DNA of 5,742 nucleotides from positions 1 through 5,742 of the forward strand of contig QGUU01000179.1 of NCBI GenBank assembly GCA_003242525.1, written 5' to 3'. Made by a program: the position numbers and the translations under genes. This document shows, piece after piece, positions 1 through 5,742 of the stretch. Under the pieces are notes generated by a model, which saw only the letters and a program-made list of their open reading frames with translations, was not told where the DNA came from and ran no database searches. Source of the DNA: Pseudomonadota bacterium. GTDB lineage: Bacteria; Pseudomonadota; Alphaproteobacteria; Rhizobiales; Rhizobiaceae. Numbering within the stretch: the first letter of the stretch is position 1; the number at the start of each line of letters is the position of its first letter.

Positions 1-1
1 C

Positions 2-1144
2 GAATACAATTCCATAGACTGGAGCGAACTGGCTTCCGACAAGCGTATCGTCGGCTTCATCAACAAGGCTTCCGATGGGCTGGCACCGCCCTATTCCTGC
101 TCAGGCGACGAGACGGAGGTGCGGCTCTGCAAGGCGCTCTGGAAACGCCATGCCGTCGCGCGCGAACTCTTCCAGACACGCAAGGCCATCGCCAAGGCAC
201 TGGGGTTGAAATGGGGCGCCTATCATCTCGGCAGGCCCGGAAATCCGATCGAGCAGGCCAACAATTTCGTGGATTTTGCCAAGCCGGGACCCGACGACCT
301 GGTGGCGCTCGACATAGAGGACAACGATCCCGCCAGGTGGATGTCGCTCGAGGATGCGGAGGAATTCGTCCGCCACCTGCATCGCCGCATTGGCCGCTTT
401 CCGCTGCTCTACACCAACGAAAACACCGCACGTCACATCGCGGAGAACCGGGACCGCTACAAGCTGCTGTCTCGCTTGCCGCTCTGGTATGCCCGCTACC
501 GGCCGGAAATCGGTGACCATTTCCCCAAAGGCAACTGGCGCTCCTACACGCTCTGGCAATTCGCCACGCATGCGAATTGCGGACCGCGCGATTGTCCCTA
601 TCGCGTTCCGGGCACGCCGATGGACATAGATGTCAACGTGGCAGCCATGAGCGCCGAGGAGTTGCGGGCGGCCTGGCCGTTTGGCGGGTTGGTGGACGTG
701 CCGCCTGACTTCCTGGCGAGCGTGCCGATTCCGGTGAGCCGCGAACACGCGCTCAGGGGCGAGGTGACGATCGCCTATGCCGATGTGACGCCGCCGCCCA
801 CCCTGGAGGAGATCACCGCCGCTCTGGCCAAGAGCTGGCGCAGCTTCGTCGCGGCTTTCCGGCTGCCCGAACCGGGCGACAACCCATATCGCGAAGGCAT
901 GGCCGAATTTGCCTATGCAAGGGCTGAGGCAAGAAGAGCGATGCAGATGGCGCAAGCGGACCCGGCCATTGATCCCGTCGCAACGGGCGCGACGGCGAAA
1001 CCCGCCGAACCTGCGTTCAAGCGCCCCTCTCGCGCGCAACCGCACGCCAGCCAATGTCGCGCCGGAAAAAACCTTGCGGCCAGTCAATGCGGGCTATCGC
1101 CCCGTAAGCCTTCGCCTGCGCAGCAGCGACGGAAGGGCCCATAG
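2..1144 (+). CDS. GH25 family lysozyme (N-acetylmuramidase), 5'-truncated
   Basis: The frame is open from the window edge, so the true start and any signal peptide lie upstream; 380 residues are visible. GH25 enzymes cleave the beta-1,4 bond between N-acetylmuramic acid and N-acetylglucosamine in peptidoglycan. The family's expected acidic residues are all present: Asp in SIDW (bases 17-19), the Asp and Glu of LDIED (311-313 and 317-319), and Asp in DIDVN (629-631). [11 protein letters not shown] and LPLWYARY are also typical of the fold. The catalytic domain ends near base 690. About 150 codons of tail follow, with no recognised domain, becoming Ala/Pro-rich and then Arg/Lys-rich. The last 128 bases lie antisense to the 3' end of purD. 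A role in wall remodelling or endolysin-like lysis is inferred. No phage genes are visible nearby, which favours a resident chromosomal gene. Family assignment is firm; the physiological role is not. Confidence 0.85.
   Translation, partial: EYNSIDWSELASDKRIVGFINKASDGLAPPYSCSGDETEVRLCKALWKRHAVARELFQTRKAIAKALGLKWGAYHLGRPGNPIEQANNFVDFAKPGPDDLVALDIEDNDPARWMSLEDAEEFVRHLHRRIGRFPLLYTNENTARHIAENRDRYKLLSRLPLWYARYRPEIGDHFPKGNWRSYTLWQFATHANCGPRDCPYRVPGTPMDIDVNVAAMSAEELRAAWPFGGLVDVPPDFLASVPIPVSREHALRGEVTIAYADVTPPPTLEEITAALAKSWRSFVAAFRLPEPGDNPYREGMAEFAYARAEARRAMQMAQADPAIDPVATGATAKPAEPAFKRPSRAQPHASQCRAGKNLAASQCGLSPRKPSPAQQRRKGP
975..995 (-). terminator. Hairpin downstream of purD, possible weak terminator
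   Basis: A perfect 7-base-pair stem (CCGTCGC with GCGACGG) encloses a 7-base loop, 21 bases past the purD stop on the minus strand. No T-run follows it on that strand, so it is not a classic intrinsic terminator. It lies inside the lysozyme tail, where GC-rich coding sequence can form such stems by chance. Confidence 0.22.
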
Positions 1145-2282
1145 CCGTTACATTCAGCACCCTTCCGCCATTGGCAACCAGTGCGTCGCCGCTGAGCGCC
1201 GTGCCGGCGTGAAAGATTTTCACTCCCTCGGCTTGCGCATCTTCAATACCGCGAATGACGGAACCTTTCTGCGCCGCTCCAGGATAGCCGGGAGCGGCCA
1301 TCACCACCGTCAGCGCAGCCTCGTCGCGCCAGCGCGCCGACATGTGGGCCAACTGGCTGTCGACGGCTGCGTTCAGCAACACAAGCAGGTCGTCCTTCAG
1401 CAGCATCATCAACACCTGACATTCGGGATCGCCGAAGCGGACATTGTATTCGATCAGCTTCGGACCCTGAGGCGTAATCATGAGCCCTGCGAACAGAACG
1501 CCAGAGAACGGCGTGCCCCTTGCCGCCATTCCCTTCATAGTAGGTTCCACGATCTCGCGCATCGTGCGCTCCACCATCTGGGGCGTCATGACCGGGGCAG
1601 GCGAATAGGCGCCCATGCCACCCGTATTGGGGCCCGTATCGCCGTCGCCGACCCGCTTGTGGTCCTGCGCGCTTCCAAAAGGCAGCGCCGTCGTTCCATC
1701 GCAAAGGCAGAAGAAGCTCACCTCCTCGCCCTCCAGGAATTCCTCGACAACGACTTCCCCGCCGGTTTCACTCAGGCAGGCGTCTATCGCAGCAAGCGCC
1801 TCTTCCAGGGACGCAGCAACCGTCACACCCTTGCCAGCGGCCAGTCCGTCCGCCTTGACGACGATTGGAACGCCCTTCTCCTTGACATAGGCTTTGGCCG
1901 ACTGCGCATCCGAGAACCTTCGATAGGCAGCCGTCGGAATACCGTATTCGGCGCAGAGATCCTTGGTGAAGCCCTTCGACCCCTCAAGCTGCGCAGCCTG
2001 CCGGGAGGGACCAAAAACGCGGATGCCGGCAGCGCGAAGATCGTCAGCAAGGCCTGCGACCAGAGGCGCTTCAGGTCCGACCACGACCAGCTCAACCATC
2101 TTCTCCCGGCAGAACGCGGCAACAGACGCGTGGTCCGCCACATCCAGTTCCACGATCGTGGCATGCTGTGCGATGCCTGGATTGGCCGGCGCTGCATAGA
2201 GCGTGTCCAGCAGGGGCGACGCGGCCAGTTTCCAGGCCAGTGCATGTTCGCGGCCCCCGGAGCCGAGCAGAAGAACGTTCAT
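1017..2282 (-). CDS. purD: Phosphoribosylamine-glycine ligase (GAR synthetase)
   Basis: PurD joins glycine to 5-phosphoribosylamine using ATP, giving glycinamide ribonucleotide, the second step of de novo purine synthesis in the cytosol. The 421-residue protein has full family length. Visible in order are the N-terminal nucleotide-fold motif GSGGREHAL (residues 7-15), the ATP-grasp segment [11 protein letters not shown] (143-153), the conserved stretch [19 protein letters not shown] (206-224), and the family signature RFGDPECQ (282-289) with its metal/ATP-binding acidic residues. The C-terminal GWRA segment (411-414) is typical of alphaproteobacterial PurD, so the stop at 1017 looks genuine. 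The ATG is supported by a GAGG 5 bases upstream. The gene stands alone, divergent from ubiA and convergent with the lysozyme gene, whose frame it overlaps by 128 bases. A plausible promoter precedes it. Other purine genes are not in the window. Confidence 0.97.
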   Translation of the reverse strand: MNVLLLGSGGREHALAWKLAASPLLDTLYAAPANPGIAQHATIVELDVADHASVAAFCREKMVELVVVGPEAPLVAGLADDLRAAGIRVFGPSRQAAQLEGSKGFTKDLCAEYGIPTAAYRRFSDAQSAKAYVKEKGVPIVVKADGLAAGKGVTVAASLEEALAAIDACLSETGGEVVVEEFLEGEEVSFFCLCDGTTALPFGSAQDHKRVGDGDTGPNTGGMGAYSPAPVMTPQMVERTMREIVEPTMKGMAARGTPFSGVLFAGLMITPQGPKLIEYNVRFGDPECQVLMMLLKDDLLVLLNAAVDSQLAHMSARWRDEAALTVVMAAPGYPGAAQKGSVIRGIEDAQAEGVKIFHAGTALSGDALVANGGRVLNVTAMGPSVAAAQAKAYGAIARIDWPQGFFRRDIGWRAVARERGA

Positions 2283-2287
2283 GAAGG

Positions 2288-2291
2288 CCTC
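2288..2291 (-). promoter_or_regulatory. Ribosome binding site of purD
   Basis: GAGG on the minus strand sits 5 bases before the ATG at 2282. It supports this start, and the protein begins directly with the conserved [10 protein letters not shown] of the family. Confidence 0.6.
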
Positions 2292-2310
2292 GTATGGCTT
2301 GCCTCAGCAC

Positions 2311-2339
2311 CCGCTAGGCGAGCGGTCGGGCCGGGTCAA
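2311..2339 (-). promoter_or_regulatory. Candidate purD promoter
   Basis: On the minus strand TTGACC (2334-2339, five of six matches to the sigma-70 -35 box) is followed after 17 bases by TAGCGG (2311-2316). The second hexamer is a weak -10, although alphaproteobacterial promoters often depart from the consensus there. The distance from the -10 to the purD ATG is 28 bases, leaving a short leader that contains the GAGG. No hairpin resembling a purine riboswitch is evident in so short a leader. Confidence 0.35.
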
Positions 2340-2408
2340 GCCTGAAGCTACCTGTCTTGCAATCCTCAACACTTGACGCATTCCGCTTCCCCTGCCACTC
2401 CACAACAC

Positions 2409-3392
2409 ATGGAAACAATCCAGTCACGCGAAGCCCGGGGCCGCGTCGCAGATGCGCCAAGCGGGCATTGGGTCTACAAGGTTTTTCCGCGCGCGATATG
2501 GCCCTACGCCCAGCTCGCCCGCTGGGACAGGCCGATCGGCTGGGAATTGCTGCTATGGCCCTGCTGGTGGTCTGCCGCGATGGCGGCGAGTGCCTATGCA
2601 AGGCCCGGTGATTCGCTCGCCTCATTGCTGCCTTCGCCCTGGACGCTGGTGCTGTTTCTCATTGGCGCCATAGCCATGCGCGGCGCGGGCTGCACCTATA
2701 ACGATCTGGTGGACGAGGACATTGACAGCCGCGTCGAGCGCACCCGCTCCCGCCCCCTGCCTTCCGGCCAGATAAGCCGCCGGCGAACCTGGGCCTTCCT
2801 CGTCGCGCAGGCGCTGGTGGGGCTAGTCGTGCTCCTGCAGTTCAACGGTTTCACCGTTGGCCTCGGCATCGCATCGCTCGGCGTTGTGGCGGTCTATCCG
2901 TTCATGAAACGGGTGACCGACTGGCCACAGCTCGTGCTGGGCCTTGCCTTTTCCTGGGGTGCGCTGATGGGATGGGCGGCCGAGTTCGGCGACATAGACG
3001 GCCCGGCCGTGCTGCTCTATGCCGGCTCTATCCTGTGGGTGATCGGTTACGACACGATCTATGCGCATCAGGACAAGGAGGACGACGCCATTGTGGGCGT
3101 ACGTTCCACCGCCCGCCTGTTCGGCGAGAGGACGAAACCCTGGCTCGTCGGCCTCTATGGCGGAGCGCTGATGTGCTTTGCGCTGGCCTTCGCTGCGGCG
3201 CAGGTTCCCCTTGTCGCCCTGGCGGGGCTGATGGCGGCCGGCGTTCACATGGCGCGCCAGATCATGACGCTGGACATCGACAATCCGGACCAATGCCTGA
3301 CATTGTTCAAGTCGAACAACATGGTTGGCTGGCTGGTCTTCGCCGGCCTCGCCGGCGGCGCTGCCTGGATCGCCCTCAAGCCCCTGGTTTGA
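2409..3392 (+). CDS. ubiA: 4-hydroxybenzoate polyprenyltransferase
   Basis: UbiA is an integral membrane enzyme that attaches the polyprenyl tail to 4-hydroxybenzoate, the committed ring-prenylation step of ubiquinone synthesis. From the ATG the protein has 327 residues, normal for the rhizobial family. The N-terminal block PYAQLARWDRPIGWELLLWP (residues 32-51) is characteristic of 4-hydroxybenzoate enzymes. The first Mg-pyrophosphate motif is NDLVDEDID (98-106) and the second is DTIYAHQDKEDD (215-226); both Asp-rich motifs are intact. Hydrophobic stretches consistent with multiple membrane helices lie near 46-62, 78-92, 128-145, 148-165, 173-190, 198-214, 245-262, 265-280 and 305-323. The frame stays open upstream to a TTG at 2373 (12 more residues). 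I chose the ATG because the extra residues lack family character and no ribosome binding site precedes either candidate. The gene is divergent from purD and appears monocistronic. Paralogues for haem O or menaquinone are unlikely given the N-terminal block. Confidence 0.93.
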   Translation: METIQSREARGRVADAPSGHWVYKVFPRAIWPYAQLARWDRPIGWELLLWPCWWSAAMAASAYARPGDSLASLLPSPWTLVLFLIGAIAMRGAGCTYNDLVDEDIDSRVERTRSRPLPSGQISRRRTWAFLVAQALVGLVVLLQFNGFTVGLGIASLGVVAVYPFMKRVTDWPQLVLGLAFSWGALMGWAAEFGDIDGPAVLLYAGSILWVIGYDTIYAHQDKEDDAIVGVRSTARLFGERTKPWLVGLYGGALMCFALAFAAAQVPLVALAGLMAAGVHMARQIMTLDIDNPDQCLTLFKSNNMVGWLVFAGLAGGAAWIALKPLV

Positions 3393-3402
3393 CGGCAACT
3401 GT

Positions 3403-3418
3403 CCGCGTTCCGTCGCGG
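3403..3418. terminator. Small hairpin between convergent ubiA and DUF6101-like gene
   Basis: CCGCG and CGCGG pair around a 6-base loop within the 45-base gap between the two stop codons, with a possible extra G-T wobble pair at the base. It could help terminate both transcripts, but neither strand shows a T-run after it, so support is weak. Confidence 0.28.
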
Positions 3419-3437
3419 GAGCGTGGAGACGCAACCT

Positions 3438-4004
3438 TCAGGCCCGAGCGATGATCTCCTCGCCGTCGATGACGAGCCTGAGTCCGAGATCGCCGACATG
3501 GCGGCGTGCAAGGAAGCGGGCGCGCCGGCGTATCGAGGAGCGCCCCTTGCGGCGTTCGATCGCCGGGCCGGTCCTGATCCCCAGGCCGAGGGATTCCTCG
3601 AGCGTGCGGGCAACCCCGTCTGCCTCGAACAGCAGCATGGGCAAGCGGTACGCGTCGGCCCACGCGCGCCAATCGGCCGCGATGTCGTCCAGATCGTCCG
3701 CCACCAGCAGCGGCACGCAAAGCCTGGGATCGGTGTGGTGAAGCTCCAGCGTCACCGTTACGTTGCCCTCGTCATCCTCGATGGCGCGGGCGGCCACACC
3801 GCGAAAGACATTCGCCGGCAGGGCGATGAGCGCCGGCAAGCCGCTCATTTCCAGTTTTCGGCGTATGACGACGCCGCGCCGGTCGACGGTGAAGGTCACG
3901 TCGCCGAAATCGTCGCTGGTGGCGTAGCTTACCATCTGCGGCAGGCGGAAAGGGTCGAGGCGCATGTTGCGCCCCGCCCAGACTGGCTTCAGTCCGGTAT
4001 TCAT
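3438..4004 (-). CDS. Conserved hypothetical protein, probably DUF6101 family
   Basis: The product is a 188-residue soluble protein with no signal peptide or membrane segment. It begins with GRNMRLDPFRLP (residues 11-22), passes through a beta-rich segment with alternating hydrophobic residues (DVTFTV at 35-40, NVTVTLELHH at 81-90), then an acidic and tryptophan-containing helix (DDLDDIAADWRAWADAY, 103-119). It ends with a strongly basic block (RRKGRSSIRRRARFLARR, 151-168) and a short strand. This architecture resembles the uncharacterised DUF6101 proteins of rhizobia, an assignment from memory. No catalytic motif is visible. The basic block could contact nucleic acid or another acidic surface, but that is speculation. 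The start is supported by AGGGAAG 6 bases upstream; a later Met at residue 14 is possible. The gene has its own 181-base upstream region containing paired dyads, so independent regulation is likely. That it is a real gene is well supported by amino-acid composition and conservation-like segments; its function is unknown. Confidence 0.8.
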   Translation of the reverse strand: MNTGLKPVWAGRNMRLDPFRLPQMVSYATSDDFGDVTFTVDRRGVVIRRKLEMSGLPALIALPANVFRGVAARAIEDDEGNVTVTLELHHTDPRLCVPLLVADDLDDIAADWRAWADAYRLPMLLFEADGVARTLEESLGLGIRTGPAIERRKGRSSIRRRARFLARRHVGDLGLRLVIDGEEIIARA

Positions 4005-4010
4005 CGATGG

Positions 4011-4017
4011 CTTCCCT
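4011..4017 (-). promoter_or_regulatory. Ribosome binding site of the DUF6101-like gene
   Basis: AGGGAAG on the minus strand lies 6 bases before the ATG at 4004. A second purine-rich stretch, AGGAGA (4021-4026), is closer to the consensus but lies 16 bases from the ATG, rather far for this start. Confidence 0.45.
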
Positions 4018-4031
4018 GTCTCTCCTGAGAG

Positions 4032-4068
4032 CCGGTTTTCCGGTCTTCCCGGGCCGGTTGTTCCGGCC
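4032..4068. repeat. Two related dyads upstream of the DUF6101-like gene
   Basis: The first dyad is CCGG-TTTT-CCGG (4032-4043). The second is GGCCGG-TTGTT-CCGGCC (4052-4068), a perfect 6-base-pair stem with a 5-base loop. Both read CCGGTT..TTCCGG-like on the plus strand, and their centres are about 22-23 bases apart, roughly two helical turns. They lie 28-64 bases upstream of the ATG at 4004. They could be a double operator or two hairpins in the 5' leader. No T-run makes them terminator-like on the minus strand. Confidence 0.4.
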
Positions 4069-4109
4069 TTGTTGAGTGAGACAGTAGTGGAGCGCCCTTA
4101 CCGCCGCGC

Positions 4110-4152
4110 TTAAGAAAGTCGGTTAAATTTTGCTGATATGTCGAATGGTTAG
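4110..4152. other. AT-rich patch with TTAA/TAACC motifs in the intergenic region
   Basis: This is the most AT-rich stretch of the window. It contains TTAA (4110-4113) and TTAA (4123-4126) separated by 9 bases, and on the minus strand CTAACCAT (4145-4152). These resemble half-sites of the cell-cycle regulator CtrA (TTAA-N7-TTAA, or TTAACCAT in rhizobia), but the spacing is 9 instead of 7 and the octamer has one mismatch. It lies where the promoter of the DUF6101-like gene would be expected; I could not settle on a -35/-10 pair. Confidence 0.25.
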
Positions 4153-4167
4153 CCAAATCCCACCGGA

Positions 4168-4181
4168 TGCGCCGAGGCGCA
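4168..4181 (-). terminator. Hairpin after the FAD-linked dehydrogenase gene, possible terminator
   Basis: TGCGC and GCGCA pair around a 4-base loop, starting 4 bases past the stop codon on the minus strand. The following bases are not T-rich apart from a short TTT further on, so it is at best a weak terminator or an mRNA 3'-end stabiliser. Confidence 0.25.
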
Positions 4182-4185
4182 AGAT

Positions 4186-5616
4186 TCAGATAACCTTGCC
4201 TGGATTCATGATGCCGGCAGGATCGAACGCAGCCTTCACCCGCCTCATCAGATCAATGGCGATGGGAGGCGCGGTGGCAATCAGTTCGTCGCGCTTCAGT
4301 TGCCCTATTCCATGTTCCGCCGAGATCGACCCGTTCAACGATCGCACCACGTCATGAACCGCCTTGTTCATGGGCCTGTAAAGGGCCAGGAATGCTGCGT
4401 CGTCCCCATCTTCGGGGCGCGAAACATTATAGTGCAGGTTGCCGTCGCCCATATGGCCGAAACAAACCGGGCGAGCACCTGGACTGACGCTCTCCACCGC
4501 CCGCGCCGCCTTCTCGATGAAAACGGGAATCGACGCGATAGGCACGGAAATGTCGTGCTTGATAGACGCGCCCTCTGCCTTCTGCGATTCAGGCAGGACC
4601 TCGCGGAAATGCCAGAATGCCTCCTGCTGCGCGAGGCTGGAGGCAATCACGGCTTCGTCGATGATCTTTTCCTCAAGCGCGGCCGACAGGATGTCCTCGA
4701 TCAATCCGCGCGCATCCTCGGCTGAACGCCCTGAGGAAATTTCCATCAGCACGTACCAAGGCCAATCGTCCGCCAGCAGCCTGCTGACACCGGCTGCATG
4801 GCGCAATGTGAATTGGTATGGTCTTTCACCGATCAGTTCGAAGGCGGTCAGTGCAGCGCCGGCCCGGCCTATGGCGAGCGAGAAGAAAGCCAGTGCCGCC
4901 TCGGCCGAACGCATGCCGACAAAGGCGACTTCGATGCCCTTCGGTTTCGGGAAAAGCTTCATCACCGCAGCCGTGATGACACCGAGCGTGCCTTCGGCGC
5001 CGATAAACAGATTCTTCAGGTCGTAGCCGGTGTTGTCTTTCTTGAGCTTGCGCAGGTCGTCGAACACCTCGCCGGTGGGCAGAACCACCTCCACGCCAAG
5101 GCAGAGCTCGCGCGCATTGCCGTAAGCCAGCACCCCAGTGCCACCAGCATTTGAGGAAAGATTACCGCCGATCTGGCAGGAACCTTGCGCCGCGAGTGAA
5201 AGCGGAAAGAGCCGATCGACCGCGTCAGCTGCCTCCTGCAGCGTTTGCAGTATGACGCCAGTCTCGACCGTTGCTGTGTTGGACAACACGTCAATCTCGC
5301 GAATGCGGTTTAGCCTGGACAGGGAAAGCACGATCTGGCGTCCCGAGGCATCCGGCACCTGGGCGCCGACAAGGCCGGTATTTCCGCTTTGCGGCACAAC
5401 CGGCGTGCGGGTTTCACTGGCAAGACGCATGATGCGCGAAACTTCGTCCACCGTTCCGGGCCTCAGCACCAGCGACGTGCGGCCGGGCCACAAACCGCGT
5501 CTTTCCGCGAGATAGGGTGCAATGTCGGCCTGGTCAGTGAGCGCGTAGCGCTCACCCACAATGGCGGCGAAGCGGGCAATGAGCGCGGGGGTGAGCGTCT
5601 CGGAGGCAGAGTCCAT
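4186..5616 (-). CDS. FAD-linked D-2-hydroxyacid dehydrogenase (GlcD / D-2-hydroxyglutarate dehydrogenase group)
   Basis: The 476-residue protein has the usual length of the family. Such enzymes oxidise D-2-hydroxyacids (D-2-hydroxyglutarate, D-lactate, glycolate) to 2-oxoacids and pass electrons to a flavoprotein or quinone. The N-terminal half is a VAO/PCMH-type FAD domain with PQSGNTGLVG (residues 75-84) for pyrophosphate binding, QIGGNLSSNAGG (148-159) and GAEGTLGVIT (206-215). The C-terminal substrate domain carries FREVLPE (Arg338), IKHD (Lys353), GHMGDGNLHYN (387-397) and SAEHGIG (432-438). His388, His395 and Glu434 match the metal ligands of D-2-hydroxyglutarate dehydrogenase, and Arg338 and Lys353 fit its substrate carboxylate contacts. 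The end FDPAGIMNPGKV is canonical. D-2-hydroxyglutarate is my preferred substrate, but D-lactate cannot be excluded. There is no signal peptide, so it is cytosolic or peripherally membrane-associated. The ATG lacks a clear ribosome binding site and follows the upstream Sua5-like stop by only 9 bases, suggesting cotranscription and translational coupling. Confidence 0.88.
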   Translation of the reverse strand: MDSASETLTPALIARFAAIVGERYALTDQADIAPYLAERRGLWPGRTSLVLRPGTVDEVSRIMRLASETRTPVVPQSGNTGLVGAQVPDASGRQIVLSLSRLNRIREIDVLSNTATVETGVILQTLQEAADAVDRLFPLSLAAQGSCQIGGNLSSNAGGTGVLAYGNARELCLGVEVVLPTGEVFDDLRKLKKDNTGYDLKNLFIGAEGTLGVITAAVMKLFPKPKGIEVAFVGMRSAEAALAFFSLAIGRAGAALTAFELIGERPYQFTLRHAAGVSRLLADDWPWYVLMEISSGRSAEDARGLIEDILSAALEEKIIDEAVIASSLAQQEAFWHFREVLPESQKAEGASIKHDISVPIASIPVFIEKAARAVESVSPGARPVCFGHMGDGNLHYNVSRPEDGDDAAFLALYRPMNKAVHDVVRSLNGSISAEHGIGQLKRDELIATAPPIAIDLMRRVKAAFDPAGIMNPGKVI

Positions 5617-5625
5617 GGACCGAAA

Positions 5626-5742
5626 CTAGTCGGGCGCGGGCAGCTTGTCACGCGGGGCTGCCGCACGGGTCAGGCGATCGTTGATCGCTTCGCCCAGCCC
5701 GTCGACCGGCACCGGCTCGACCGCGATGCTGGACGCACCGCT
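5626..5742 (-). CDS. C-terminal end of probable L-threonylcarbamoyladenylate synthase (Sua5/YrdC family), truncated by window
   Basis: Only the last 38 residues lie in the window; the rest is beyond the right edge. The tail contains VDGLGEAINDRLTRAAAPR, which I recognise as the usual ending of the Sua5-type C-terminal domain in rhizobial threonylcarbamoyl-AMP synthases. These enzymes make the activated intermediate for the t6A modification at position 37 of ANN-decoding tRNAs. The YrdC catalytic domain cannot be seen, so the assignment rests on the tail alone. The amber stop is in the same frame as the downstream dehydrogenase, with three codons between stop and ATG. The spacing suggests a two-gene transcript. 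Confidence 0.6.
   Translation of the reverse strand, partial: SGASSIAVEPVPVDGLGEAINDRLTRAAAPRDKLPAPD

Noticed and set aside
101..1087. A 328-codon minus-strand frame opposite the lysozyme gene.
   Set aside because: Its composition is Arg/Gly/His-rich and featureless, and the opposite strand carries a clear GH25 protein with all expected catalytic residues.
2..1144. Prophage lysis module, since GH25 enzymes are common endolysins.
   Set aside because: No holin, tail, integrase or other phage gene is present, and the adjoining genes are housekeeping genes, so a resident chromosomal enzyme is more likely.
909..2345. A 478-codon open frame on the plus strand running antisense through all of purD.
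   Set aside because: It is the kind of open shadow frame expected opposite a GC-rich gene. The predicted protein is Arg/His/Ser-rich with no family-like segment, and purD itself is unambiguous.
2283..2408. Possible riboswitch or structured leader between purD and ubiA.
   Set aside because: The region is short, and I saw no conserved purine-riboswitch core or strong long hairpin; simple promoters explain it.
2823..3434. A 203-codon minus-strand frame opposite ubiA that nearly abuts the DUF6101-like gene.
   Set aside because: It is antisense to the conserved membrane segments and Asp-rich motifs of UbiA, and its translation is a Gln/His/Arg-rich shadow with no recognisable features.
3423..4028. 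A 201-codon plus-strand frame opposite the DUF6101-like gene.
   Set aside because: The minus-strand frame has a ribosome binding site and family-like segments; the plus-strand product looks like a compositional shadow.
4439..5026. A 195-codon plus-strand frame opposite the FAD-linked dehydrogenase.
   Set aside because: It is Ser/Ala-rich shadow sequence antisense to FAD-binding and metal-binding motifs that are clearly conserved on the minus strand.

Overview
The window is GC-rich chromosomal DNA of an alphaproteobacterium, most likely a member of the Hyphomicrobiales (rhizobial order), possibly near Mesorhizobium/Phyllobacteriaceae. That placement is an inference from protein style and gene neighbourhood, recalled without any search. 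Coding density is high, no gap between genes exceeds about 180 bases, and I see no mobile elements, tRNA or rRNA genes, CRISPR arrays or phage genes.

Layout, left to right. (1) Bases 2-1144, plus strand: the 5'-truncated remainder of a GH25-family lysozyme/muramidase with a long non-catalytic C-terminal tail. (2) Bases 1017-2282, minus strand: complete purD (phosphoribosylamine-glycine ligase, purine synthesis). Its 3' end overlaps the 3' end of the lysozyme frame by 128 bases, tail to tail. (3) A 126-base divergent intergenic region with a plausible purD promoter. (4) Bases 2409-3392, plus strand: ubiA (4-hydroxybenzoate polyprenyltransferase, ubiquinone synthesis). (5) Bases 3438-4004, minus strand: a small conserved protein, probably of the DUF6101 type, function unknown. 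(6) A 181-base intergenic region with two related dyads in front of the DUF6101-like gene, an AT-rich patch, and a small hairpin after the next gene. (7) Bases 4186-5616, minus strand: an FAD-linked D-2-hydroxyacid dehydrogenase of the GlcD/D-2-hydroxyglutarate dehydrogenase group. (8) Bases 5626-5742, minus strand: the C-terminal end of what looks like an L-threonylcarbamoyladenylate synthase (Sua5/YrdC family), 9 bases upstream of the dehydrogenase, so the two probably share a transcript.

These are mostly core-metabolism genes and not one dedicated system. The only functional link I would propose is through quinones: UbiA makes the ubiquinone precursor, and flavin-linked D-2-hydroxyacid dehydrogenases commonly pass electrons towards the quinone pool. 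They are separate transcription units and this link is inference.

I found no convincing undescribed multi-gene system. Points worth a second look are the lysozyme/purD 3' overlap, the paired dyads upstream of the DUF6101-like gene, the uncertain ubiA start (no ribosome binding site, possibly leaderless), and the in-frame amber stop separating the Sua5-like and dehydrogenase genes.
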